64,000 nt of DNA from Microscillaceae bacterium (GTDB taxonomy: Bacteria; Bacteroidota; Bacteroidia; Cytophagales; Microscillaceae): contig JANWZA010000037.1 in assembly GCA_025054775.1 (NCBI GenBank), positions 1-64,000 of the forward strand, written 5' to 3'. Below are positions 37,080 to 44,926 of the stretch, one piece after another. The notes under the pieces are model-generated. The model had not been told where the DNA came from. It saw nothing but the letters and a program-made list of their open reading frames with translations, and made no database searches. The translations under genes and the position numbers were made by a program. Each line of letters opens with the position of its first letter. The first letter of the stretch is position 1.

Positions 37080-37787
37080 ATGAAAAAACCAAAAAAAATT
37101 ACAGTCAAATTTTTTATCAATACACACCTTGCCCCAATTAGCCAAAATCAAAAATTGGTATATCCTGTATACATGCAAGTAACCTACAACCGCAAAAATA
37201 CCCAAATTAAAACCTTATATGCAGACTTTCACGCTAATATTCAAGAATTTAAGCAACAACAACAAGCAGTTTATCTCTTTGAGGAACGCATTATGCAAAA
37301 AGCAGTAGCTTATGAACTTTCCCAAAATGAAACCGATTTTAAGCTACGCGGGCTAGGTGAAAAGTATGAAATTTATGCCTCATCTATTCATTTTCTCATG
37401 AGTGCATACCTCAAAGCCAAATTCAAGAACTATGTTCCTCAACTTCGCCCCGCTGTTTTTGTAGAATTACTACATTTTGACAAGCAAAAAATAGATTTCT
37501 TGACCTTGTACGAGGCTTGCCTTCGCCTCTTTGAAAATACAGAAAAGCTATTAGACCCACTTATTCGCGAAGAGATTGAATTATACAAGGCTTATTACAA
37601 CGCATACAAGGCACATTTATTCGAAGGCAAATATACCTTCCCCGTAGTCATTGATTGGCTTGATGGTACACACTTACAAGAATTAGAAAGCAAAGTAATT
37701 TCTTATTTAGGTAATGACCTCGCTCAACTAAAAAAATTGATTTTATTTATCAATAAGATCGTAAGCACTAAATTAGAAATGCGATAG
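37080..37787 (+). CDS. orphan protein with an integrase Arm-DNA-binding-like N-terminus
   Basis: A 235-residue protein from the ATG at 37080 (MKKPKKITVKFFINTH); a start at 37056 would add eight residues. Residues 5-55 (ITVKFFINTHLAP ... YPVYMQVTYNRKNTQIKT) resemble the N-terminal arm domain of Bacteroidota tyrosine recombinases. The rest is helical (LYEACLRLFENTEKL, EEIELYKAYYNAYKAHL) and lacks the catalytic R-H-R-Y residues, so it cannot be a recombinase by itself. No att site, transposase or mobile gene is adjacent. Either a decayed integrase fragment that was repurposed, or a conserved DNA-binding protein; function unknown. Confidence 0.65.
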   Translation: MKKPKKITVKFFINTHLAPISQNQKLVYPVYMQVTYNRKNTQIKTLYADFHANIQEFKQQQQAVYLFEERIMQKAVAYELSQNETDFKLRGLGEKYEIYASSIHFLMSAYLKAKFKNYVPQLRPAVFVELLHFDKQKIDFLTLYEACLRLFENTEKLLDPLIREEIELYKAYYNAYKAHLFEGKYTFPVVIDWLDGTHLQELESKVISYLGNDLAQLKKLILFINKIVSTKLEMR

Positions 37788-37973
37788 TAGACAGGAACCC
37801 AAGAATAAGTATTTTTTGCAAGCCTGGAAGGTATAGATATTTTCACTAAAAGTTGCTTTTTTCTTGTAAAAGATTTTTCACACAAAGCCAAAGCAAAAAA
37901 CTATTTGAAAGCATTTGAACGAAAAAGCTCTAACTTTACAAGCAAAAATTTGAACCTTAAACGACTGCTTTAC

Positions 37974-39017
37974 ATGAATGCTACCCCCAAAGCACTAGGC
38001 TATCGGTTTCCTGCTGAATGGGAAAAACATGAAGCCACATGGCTAAGCTTTCCACACAAAGAGGCTTCTTGGCCTGGAAAAATTGAGAGCATTTATCCGA
38101 GCTATTTAGAGTTTATTGCTCAAATAAGCAAAGGCGAAAAAGTACACATCAATGTACTAAACAAGGCTATGCTACAAAGAGTGCAAATGCAATTAGCTGA
38201 AAAACAGGTAGATATGAACCAAATTTTTTTCCATCTCTACCCCACTAATGATGCTTGGTGTAGGGACTACGGTCCCGCTTTTTTAGTTAATCCTGAAGCA
38301 CAACAGCCTAAAATCATAGTAGACTGGGGCTACAATGCTTGGGGCGGCAAGTATCCTCCATTTGATTTAGACGACCAAATTCCTACATTAATTGCTAACT
38401 ATTTGCAAGTTCCTGTTTATTACCCAAATATTATAATGGAAGGTGGTTCGGTAGAATTTAATGGCAAAGGTACACTCCTAACTACGCGGGCATGCTTGCT
38501 TAATCCTAATCGCAATCCACACCTTACCCAAGCCCAAATAGAACAATACTTGTACGATTACTACGGTGTAGAGCAAATTCTTTGGCTTAACAAGGGCATT
38601 ATTGGTGATGATACCGATGGTCATATTGACGATCTGACACGCTTTGTGAATGCAGATACCGTAGTTACGGTAATTGAAAAAAATAAGCAAAGTGAAAATT
38701 ATGCGATTTTGCAAGAGAACCTGCAACTTCTCAAAACCATGCGACTCTTGAATGGTAAGCCCTTAAATATCGTTGAGTTGCCTATGCCCGAACCTGTTAT
38801 CTATAACGACCAACTGTTGCCCGCTTCGTATGCTAATTTTTATATTGCTAACTATGCTGTCATTGTACCCACTTACCAATGCCAAGCTGACGAAGAGGCA
38901 ATACAAATCTTAGAAAAGTGCTTTCCTGATAGAAAAGTTATCGGTATAGACTCTACCGATATGATTTGGGGGCTAGGAAGTTGGCACTGCCTAAGTCAAC
39001 AGGAGCCCGCAGTATAA
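37974..39017 (+). CDS. aguA: agmatine deiminase
   Basis: A 347-residue peptidyl-arginine-deiminase-fold enzyme that hydrolyses agmatine to N-carbamoylputrescine and ammonia in polyamine synthesis. The start at 37974 (MNATPKALGYRFPAEWEKH) matches the family; the longer frame to an upstream TTG adds an unlikely 23 residues. Catalytic features: NDAWCRDYGPAF, EGGSVEFNGKGTLLTT, GDDTDGHIDDLTRF (Asp and His), and the nucleophile cysteine in GSWHCLSQQEP near the C-terminus. N-carbamoylputrescine amidase (aguB) is not adjacent. Confidence 0.95.
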   Translation: MNATPKALGYRFPAEWEKHEATWLSFPHKEASWPGKIESIYPSYLEFIAQISKGEKVHINVLNKAMLQRVQMQLAEKQVDMNQIFFHLYPTNDAWCRDYGPAFLVNPEAQQPKIIVDWGYNAWGGKYPPFDLDDQIPTLIANYLQVPVYYPNIIMEGGSVEFNGKGTLLTTRACLLNPNRNPHLTQAQIEQYLYDYYGVEQILWLNKGIIGDDTDGHIDDLTRFVNADTVVTVIEKNKQSENYAILQENLQLLKTMRLLNGKPLNIVELPMPEPVIYNDQLLPASYANFYIANYAVIVPTYQCQADEEAIQILEKCFPDRKVIGIDSTDMIWGLGSWHCLSQQEPAV

Positions 39018-39187
39018 AACATATAACTACACCACCTACACCACTACCAATAACTTTGGCACAAAGAAGATGTTTTCTATAAATTTTTTCTTATTTTAAC
39101 CATAAAAAGAAAAAATATAATTTTTTTTTATCCAACACAAATGCCTAACGCTGGCATTAAGAATGCTTTTCTTGCTTGAAATTTTGT

Positions 39188-39195
39188 TATCTTTG
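39188..39195 (+). promoter_or_regulatory. -7 element before the 72-residue protein gene
   Basis: TATCTTTG matches TAnnTTTG; a convincing -33 box was not found at the expected distance. Transcription from here starts after the longer upstream ATG at 39163, so the gene must start downstream, at 39274. Confidence 0.5.
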
Positions 39196-39273
39196 CATAA
39201 CCAAACCATAAAACTCAAATGCGCATCCTTACAAAAAATCTATTCACTAACCCATAAAATTACCTCGACCCTT

Positions 39274-39492
39274 ATGCCACGCAAAAAAAAAGACAACAAA
39301 AAACCACGTGTAAATCCTGAATTACAAGGATTTGACATATACGTTAATTCATTTGGCGAAATTGTGTCTAATTATGATATTGACCAAATCAACGCTTTTT
39401 TGAATAGGAATGTTAAAGACAAGAAATTAAAAAACTTGCCAATTTCCTCAAAAACCGAGTCTCAAGAGGCACCTCCTTCTACAACAGAATAA
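39274..39492 (+). CDS. small conserved Bacteroidota protein of unknown function
   Basis: A 72-residue protein beginning MPRKKKDNKKPRVNPELQ. The start is set by the -7 element at 39188-39195, which lies inside the longer frame from 39163. The basic N-terminus is followed by the core LQGFDIYVNSFGEIVSNYD and INAFLNRNVKDKKLKN, a pattern I recall from small conserved Bacteroidota hypotheticals with a fixed F-G-E-I-x-S-x-Y-D core, then a polar tail. No enzymatic motif. The large conserved unknown follows 94 bases downstream on the same strand. Confidence 0.8.
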   Translation: MPRKKKDNKKPRVNPELQGFDIYVNSFGEIVSNYDIDQINAFLNRNVKDKKLKNLPISSKTESQEAPPSTTE

Positions 39493-39586
39493 TTTTTATA
39501 GCTACAATTAGTTACTTTTTGGCAAAAATATTGTTATTTTAAAAGTTAGCTATATCATTCTGTTTACCTTAACAACCCTTAAATAT

Positions 39587-41152
39587 ATGATAAGCCTCAG
39601 AAGTAGTGTTGATTTACAACCTAATAGAACTGAAGAGATAACACACAAAGCCCTTAGTCCCTTAGAAAAGGCACGTCAGATCAATTTAGACCCTAATACA
39701 TATGGTTCATTTGCCGAAATTGGGGCAGGGCAAGAAGTAGCCGCCTTTTTCTTTAAGGCAGGAGGCGCTTCTAACACAGTAGCCAAAACGATGTCTGCTT
39801 ATGATATGACTTTTAGCAATGCTATCTATGGTGCAGAAGAGAGTGGACGATATGTGGTAGAATCTCGCTTGCTCAAAATGCTTAACAAAGAATATGCACT
39901 TTTAGAGCAACGCCTTGGAATTAAGATGGGCTTCGAAAGGTGCTTTTTCGCCTTTGCAGATACCGTAACCACTATCAACTATGCTAAAACTTCGCAGGGA
40001 CACGGCTGGTTAGGAGTTCGCTTTCAACTTAAACCGCAAACCGCTCCTAATGAGTTGATTGCCCACGTGAGAATGTATGATAACGATACAATCTCACAAC
40101 AACAAGCCATAGGGATAATTGGTGTAAACATGATTTATGCTTGCTATCATTACTACAATGATATTGATATGCTTGTAAAATCCCTCATGGATCACCTCTC
40201 ACCCGAACGTATTGAAATTGACATGGTGCGTGTCTCTGGTCCTGACTTTGAACACGTAGATAATCGCTTACTCAGCCTCAAACTCGTACAATACGGCCTC
40301 ACTAATGCCGCTATCTTCAACCCTGACGGCAAAGTTATGAACCCTGCCGATGTATTCTACAAAAAGAACGTGCTTGTGCTACGTGGTCGCTTCCGCCCCA
40401 TGACTAATGTGAATTTAGATATGCTTAAACGCGGCTATGAACAGTTTAGCAAAGAAAAAGATGTAAAAAAAGAAAATATTGAAGTAATTGCCGAACTTAC
40501 CATAAAAGATCTTTCAGCCGCACATGGTGGGCAAATTAACTATCAGGATTTTCTTGATCGCGTGGATATTCTCTGCTCAGTGGGCTGCACGGTAATGATT
40601 TCTAATTATTACGAATACTATCGTTTAGTATCTTACTTATCACAGCATACACGTAGCAAAATTGGTATCGTGCTGGGCGTGTATAATCTGCTCTCTGTGT
40701 TTGATGAGAAATATTACGAGAACCTCAAAGGAGGTATTTTAGAGTCTTTCAGCACCTTGTTTAGCCGTAACGTTAAAATGTATCTCTATCCTGCTCTCAA
40801 AAGTGATGGAAAGACACTCTGCACCTGCGAAAATTTTGAACTCCCCTCCAAAAGTCAAGAGTACTTATTCAAATATCTATTAGCAAACGACAAAATAGAG
40901 GATATAAAAGAATTTGACCGAAGCATTTTAGGTATTTTCTCTGATAATGTGCTGCAAATGATAAAAGAGGGGCGGAGTGGTTGGGAGGAAATGGTGCCTG
41001 ATAATGTTGCTCGCGTTATCAAAGAAAAGTGTTTGTTTGGCTATGTACCTAATGAAAAGGAAACACCTACTCCAAAAAACACCTTAAGCGGCTTGCGAAT
41101 AAATGAAATAACTCAAGAGCTAATGGGCGAAGCAAAACCCCTTAATGCCTGA
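39587..41152 (+). CDS. large conserved protein of unknown function
   Basis: A 521-residue cytoplasmic protein with no signal peptide or membrane segment. Its sequence is of a very conserved type: DPNTYGSFAEIGAGQEVAAF, FFKAGGASNTVAKTMSAYDM, GHGWLGVRFQLKP, VLRGRFRPMTNVN, GCTVMISNYYEYYRL. I recall relatives in Bacteroidota and other phyla carrying unsupported labels such as nicotinate-nucleotide adenylyltransferase or TonB-dependent receptor. Neither fits: there is no nucleotidyltransferase HxGH motif, no plug or barrel and no export signal. Function unknown. A terminator follows at 41197-41230. Confidence 0.85.
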   Translation: MISLRSSVDLQPNRTEEITHKALSPLEKARQINLDPNTYGSFAEIGAGQEVAAFFFKAGGASNTVAKTMSAYDMTFSNAIYGAEESGRYVVESRLLKMLNKEYALLEQRLGIKMGFERCFFAFADTVTTINYAKTSQGHGWLGVRFQLKPQTAPNELIAHVRMYDNDTISQQQAIGIIGVNMIYACYHYYNDIDMLVKSLMDHLSPERIEIDMVRVSGPDFEHVDNRLLSLKLVQYGLTNAAIFNPDGKVMNPADVFYKKNVLVLRGRFRPMTNVNLDMLKRGYEQFSKEKDVKKENIEVIAELTIKDLSAAHGGQINYQDFLDRVDILCSVGCTVMISNYYEYYRLVSYLSQHTRSKIGIVLGVYNLLSVFDEKYYENLKGGILESFSTLFSRNVKMYLYPALKSDGKTLCTCENFELPSKSQEYLFKYLLANDKIEDIKEFDRSILGIFSDNVLQMIKEGRSGWEEMVPDNVARVIKEKCLFGYVPNEKETPTPKNTLSGLRINEITQELMGEAKPLNA

Positions 41153-41196
41153 ACAACGTTAAGCTATAGAAAAAAAAGAGGACTAATTTGAACTTA

Positions 41197-41230
41197 AAAG
41201 ACTGTCTTTCTTTAAGCCAGTCTTTGTTTT
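41197..41230 (+). terminator. Rho-independent terminator
   Basis: AAAGACTG (41197-41204) pairs exactly with CAGTCTTT (41218-41225), followed by GTTTT. It ends the large conserved unknown gene and lies just before the convergent nuoC stop. Confidence 0.75.
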
Positions 41231-41239
41231 CGCACAAAC

Positions 41240-41734
41240 CTAATAAGCTATGCTAATGCCGTGATACTTCTCGGCATGCATATAATCTTTTCTTAGAGGG
41301 TAACCTTGCCAATCTGCTGGTAATAAGATACGTCTCAAATCAGGATGACCCTCAAACTCAATACCTAGCAAGTCATATACTTCACGTTCGTGCCAATTAG
41401 CTGCACGCCAAATATGCGATACGGTAGGTATTTTAGGTAAAGGCTCGTTTTCTTTATTACGAGGTACACTCACTTTGAGCATCAGTGAATGATTATAGGG
41501 AATAGAATAAAGCTGGTACACTACATCCAAAGTACCCGCTTGTATGCCATTATCTATTCCCGTGATACAAGCCAAAAAATCAAAAAAAGTTTCAGGTGAT
41601 TGGTATAAAAAACTGCATACTTGTACAAGACTCTCGGTTTTTAGAGAAAGTATAGGAGTGGGCAAATCGTGGGCATAATCTAAAATCATATCTTTGCCCA
41701 AGTTTTTTTCAATAACTGATGCAAAATTTAGCAT
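41240..41734 (-). CDS. nuoC: NADH-quinone oxidoreductase subunit C (stand-alone)
   Basis: A 164-residue peripheral-arm subunit of complex I. The 30-kDa subunit signature is clear: [20 protein letters not shown] followed by [16 protein letters not shown] and GYPLRKDY. Not fused to NuoD, unlike in enterics and many others. Both neighbours are unrelated and nuoN is 36 kb away. A TATCTTTG -7 element on the minus strand (41928-41921) lies about 190 bases upstream; its -33 element is weak. Confidence 0.95.
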   Translation of the reverse strand: MLNFASVIEKNLGKDMILDYAHDLPTPILSLKTESLVQVCSFLYQSPETFFDFLACITGIDNGIQAGTLDVVYQLYSIPYNHSLMLKVSVPRNKENEPLPKIPTVSHIWRAANWHEREVYDLLGIEFEGHPDLRRILLPADWQGYPLRKDYMHAEKYHGISIAY

Positions 41735-41988
41735 AGCTTATTTTAATTAAACTAATAAAAAACTATCACTTTGCTTTGCAACAATTTACAAAGAACCTAC
41801 TTTTTTTGGATTATGGGTAAATGAATTGATAAATGGCACGATTTTTAAGACTTAATCAATATAAAGTGTAAGAAAAATAAGTCTAAAAAATTAAATTCAA
41901 TCAAACCCAGATAAGATTTGCAAAGATATAACAAAAATGTTTTTTTAATGTTCAAATTTGTAAAACTGATACAATACGAAAACACAAC

Positions 41989-42522
41989 ATGCTCACAAAC
42001 ATTAGTGAAATACAGAGAAAAGTAGCTATATTACCACATAAGTACTCTTGGGAAGTGGATGAGAGAGTTCCCACTAAATTAGTTCTTACTATAGGCAAAC
42101 ATTACAACCGTTGGGCTATGTTGGCTATCTTTTTATTAGGCTTTTTGGCAATTTGGCTGGAGTACAAATACAACACACATGGCATAGGTTATTTTTTAGG
42201 TTCTATTATTATAGCAGCAGGAATTTTTTTAGGGTTTCGTTTCAATGTTTCTAATTTAGAACTGAATAAAGAAACTGGTTTTTTGGTGAGTAGCCAAGAG
42301 TCCATCTTTTATGCCTTGCGTACACGTGTAGCTCTCAAAGAAATAAAAAACGTAGAAATATATGAATATTATGATGGCGACTGGAAATGCTGCCTACTCC
42401 AATTACACCTTCACTCAGGCGAAGAGTTGCCTTTTGAATATTACGGCAGAAGCGACTCAAATCAATTTGCAGGAAAATTGATTACTGAATTTCTGCAAAT
42501 TCCTAGTATTCAATATCGCTAA
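41989..42522 (+). CDS. membrane protein of unknown function with PH-like C-terminal domain
   Basis: A 177-residue protein: a soluble N-terminus of about 45 residues, two adjacent membrane helices (MLAIFLLGFLAIWLEY and GYFLGSIIIAAGIFLGF), and a C-terminal soluble domain of beta strands and one helix (LELNKETGFLVSS, VALKEIKNVEIYEYYDG, LLQLHLHSGEELPFEYYG). This order resembles small bacterial PH-domain-like membrane proteins, but no family was firmly recognised. Single-gene unit. Confidence 0.7.
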   Translation: MLTNISEIQRKVAILPHKYSWEVDERVPTKLVLTIGKHYNRWAMLAIFLLGFLAIWLEYKYNTHGIGYFLGSIIIAAGIFLGFRFNVSNLELNKETGFLVSSQESIFYALRTRVALKEIKNVEIYEYYDGDWKCCLLQLHLHSGEELPFEYYGRSDSNQFAGKLITEFLQIPSIQYR

Positions 42523-42647
42523 CGGAAAAGGCTTAGCGAACACAAGGCTTTGAAAACCTAGTACAAATGTCAATAGAAGTAAAATGTTCAATTATTTCCC
42601 TCAGCTTTGTTTTTGTTAAACCGATGTTAGTAGCAGTTTCTTATTCT

Positions 42648-42729
42648 AGTTGTTTATATGCTAGTTTATTCAGTTAAACTTTTAGTGTTTAAATGGAATA
42701 ATGCTTTATCTATACTGTTTTAACAATGC
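42648..42729 (+). repeat. dispersed 83-bp intergenic repeat, copy 2
   Basis: Matches the reverse complement of 13717-13799 with five differences, one being a single-base deletion. Similarity fades on both sides: only a short TTA-TCT-like match to the left, and none beyond CAATGC on the right. No open frame spans it. Confidence 0.85.
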
Positions 42730-42912
42730 TCTCTCTATTTTTACCGATGGATAGACCTGCAAATCACTCATAATTAAATCTATGAAAATATTTAGATAGG
42801 CTACTTTCACTTGTATCCAAAAAATTCCCAAAAATTTACTATTTCAGAAAGTTTAATTTGTAATTGATGAGCACTGCTCCAAAATATTTTTTTTGAAACG
42901 ATGCCTAAAAAA

Positions 42913-42943
42913 TTTGTAAAATGACAAAAAATTGTTACTTTTG
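42913..42943 (+). promoter_or_regulatory. tRNA-Met promoter
   Basis: TTTG (42913-42916), 19 bases, TACTTTTG (42936-42943), then CAGCC. The same spacing and CAGCC extension occur at the tRNA-Arg gene (51284-51314). Confidence 0.85.
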
Positions 42944-42978
42944 CAGCCTAATTTGATAATAATTCAATTACTGTAATT

Positions 42979-43052
42979 GGACCCATAGCTCAGTTGGTTA
43001 GAGCATCTGACTCATAATCAGGGGGTCACAGGTTCAAATCCTGTTGGGTCCA
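42979..43052 (+). tRNA. tRNA-Met (anticodon CAT)
   Basis: 74 bases forming a complete cloverleaf: acceptor GGACCCA (42979-42985) with TGGGTCC (43045-43051), D arm GCTCAGTTGGTTAGAGC, anticodon stem CTGA/TCAG enclosing loop CTCATAA with anticodon CAT, and T arm ACAGGTTCAAATCCTGT. CCA is not encoded. The acceptor G-C start and D arm fit an elongator tRNA rather than the initiator; a CAT anticodon modified to lysidine (tRNA-Ile2) cannot be excluded by eye. A lipoprotein gene starts 35 bases downstream. Confidence 0.95.
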
Positions 43053-43087
43053 CTTCTTGCTGCAGCCTTTACCTTTAGCCTGCTTGT

Positions 43088-43774
43088 ATGAAACGGCTCA
43101 AGCCTCTCTGCGGGTGCTTATTACTTTCGTTTGCATTTGCCTGCAATGATCAAAGTAAGAATACCGAACAAAAAGCACAAGAATATTTGAGCCAGCATAT
43201 TCAATTTTCAACACCTAAACAAGTGGCCCAAACCCCTAATTATTACTTGACCATATTCAGAGAAAAGAAAATAGAAAAAATAGGATTAAGGTTATATAGG
43301 GGGAACTACCGACAAGCTATCAATAACGTAGTTTTTCTGTCCAAAAATTGGAAAATACACCGTGTTCTGTTTGACCATCAGGCTTTTGTTCACCAAATTG
43401 ACGTCCCCACAGATAGCACGCAACGTAATTATATTACTTATATTGCTGCCATCAAAGATACAAATCAAGATCAACTAGTGGATGAAAAAGATACGCCTCA
43501 CCTTCTTATCTCTGACCTTAATGGTGAAAATCTTACCAAAGCTACTCCCGATGATATAGAAATTTTGGATTTTGAATATTATCAGCAAGGCACCGAAATT
43601 TTGATAAGATACAAAGCTTGTAAGCCCTCTTTACCAAAAAATAAGATGGGAGTACACGAACACGAAAGGTTAGGGGTTTTTTACGTAGAAAGCAAGTATT
43701 TTGCTCCCATCAAAGGTTTGGATTCTATACTTAACAAGGTGCAAACCATAAGCAAAGCTCTTGTCAATGACTAA
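43088..43774 (+). CDS. lipoprotein of unknown function with an EF-hand-like loop
   Basis: A 228-residue protein with a lipoprotein signal (LCGCLLLSFAFACNDQ; Cys19 is the likely anchor). The middle contains AAIKDTNQDQLVDEKDTPHL, whose Asp-x-Asn-x-Asp spacing with a later acidic residue resembles a calcium-binding EF-hand or dockerin loop. LLISDLNGENLTKATPDD follows and resembles the WD-like strand seen in Bacteroidota TolB-type periplasmic proteins. No family recognised with certainty. It lies just after tRNA-Met and may be read through from the tRNA promoter. Confidence 0.75.
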   Translation: MKRLKPLCGCLLLSFAFACNDQSKNTEQKAQEYLSQHIQFSTPKQVAQTPNYYLTIFREKKIEKIGLRLYRGNYRQAINNVVFLSKNWKIHRVLFDHQAFVHQIDVPTDSTQRNYITYIAAIKDTNQDQLVDEKDTPHLLISDLNGENLTKATPDDIEILDFEYYQQGTEILIRYKACKPSLPKNKMGVHEHERLGVFYVESKYFAPIKGLDSILNKVQTISKALVND

Positions 43775-43935
43775 TACAAAAATTTTTATTAGGTTGTAGT
43801 CCTACAAGAGAAATTAAAGGCTTCTTGTTTTTAATTCTTTCTTTGATCTTAAATGATAGGGCAGTTCTATGAAATTTGTACATAAATAAATTATTTATGA
43901 AGATTGGAAAATTTTAAGGCAAAGTAGTAGAGTTT

Positions 43936-44787
43936 TTAGGTAACTATTTCAAAGCTAACATACTTACCGTGTAAACTTTGGGCTACTTCTGAAAGTTCTT
44001 GCTCTTTTTCAAATTCTACGAATAAGTGTCCGTGAGTAAGGATTCTAATATTCAAGTTAAGTTGAGTAATTTCTCTAAATACCTGCTTTTGGTAAGTTTT
44101 ACATATGTTTGGGTGCTTTTGAAGGCTACGCCAGAGAGCTAACTGGTTGGCAATCCAAATGAAGGGATAAGCAAAAGGTAAAATTAAGAGCGAGGTGAAA
44201 TTAGTTCTCACAGGGTGGATTTTAGCTATCTTGAAACCTGCTAACTTCGCCATTACGCGTAATTTTTGTATACCTACCAAAAAGATATGCCCATAGTAAA
44301 TTTCACTTTGTGGGTGCTTTTTAGCAAGCCAGACTGAGTCAATTTCATTAGGAGGTAGATGATGGTACACATATTCACTTTCAGCTAAAAAATAGCTTAA
44401 TTTGGAACGAAGATTAGAATAATTGGGCGTAGTTATGAGAAGTTTGCCTTGGGGTTTAAGGATTCGGTTAAACTCTTGTAAGGCCTTTACTTGATTAGCA
44501 AAATGTTCTATTCCTTCTTGACAAAGCACTAAGTCAGCATAATTATCAGCAATAGGTAATTTTTCTAATACATTAGCATATTGGCAAGTAAGTGGTTTAG
44601 CCTTAAAGAACTCGGGAAAGAGGTCATAAGCTTCTACTTTCGCTCCAATGCTGTATAGTGTCTGCGAGGCTGCTCCGCTGCCCGCGGGTATGTCTATTAC
44701 GATTTTATTTTTAAGCCAAGCTTGGTTTTGGAGAATGTATTTATTTACGTGAAATTTTATGTCTTTGGGAGCAGAAAAATTAAACAT
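43936..44787 (-). CDS. class I SAM-dependent methyltransferase
   Basis: A 283-residue cytoplasmic protein with the Rossmann-type methyltransferase fold: motif I VIDIPAGSGAASQTLYSIGA, then VEAYDLFPEF, the acidic motif ADLVLCQEGIEHF, and the post-motif ALQEFNRILKPQGKLLIT-TPN. The C-terminal third carries a hydrophobic stretch (FTSLLILPFAYPFIWIANQLA) that may contact a membrane or a lipid. Substrate unknown; the group includes quinone, lipid and polysaccharide methyltransferases. Transcribed alone. Confidence 0.87.
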   Translation of the reverse strand: MFNFSAPKDIKFHVNKYILQNQAWLKNKIVIDIPAGSGAASQTLYSIGAKVEAYDLFPEFFKAKPLTCQYANVLEKLPIADNYADLVLCQEGIEHFANQVKALQEFNRILKPQGKLLITTPNYSNLRSKLSYFLAESEYVYHHLPPNEIDSVWLAKKHPQSEIYYGHIFLVGIQKLRVMAKLAGFKIAKIHPVRTNFTSLLILPFAYPFIWIANQLALWRSLQKHPNICKTYQKQVFREITQLNLNIRILTHGHLFVEFEKEQELSEVAQSLHGKYVSFEIVT

Positions 44788-44926
44788 AAAGTAAAAAATT
44801 AGCTTAATCTGTACTCAAAATTAATTTTTTTTACGAAAACAGCAGGTTTTTCTGCTCAAAAGATTAGGTATGGATTAAATGTACGATTGTATTACTTTTT
44901 TCAAACTATTTCAAGCTATATTTAAG

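Larger units (their letters stand above)
42523..42978. other. 456-bp intergenic region upstream of tRNA-Met
   Basis: Contains the second copy of the dispersed 83-bp repeat (42648-42729) and the tRNA promoter (42913-42943). No coding sequence was seen. Confidence 0.7.

Noticed and set aside
39587-41152. Nicotinate-nucleotide adenylyltransferase or TonB receptor
   Set aside because: No HxGH-type nucleotidyltransferase motif, no signal peptide, plug or barrel features.
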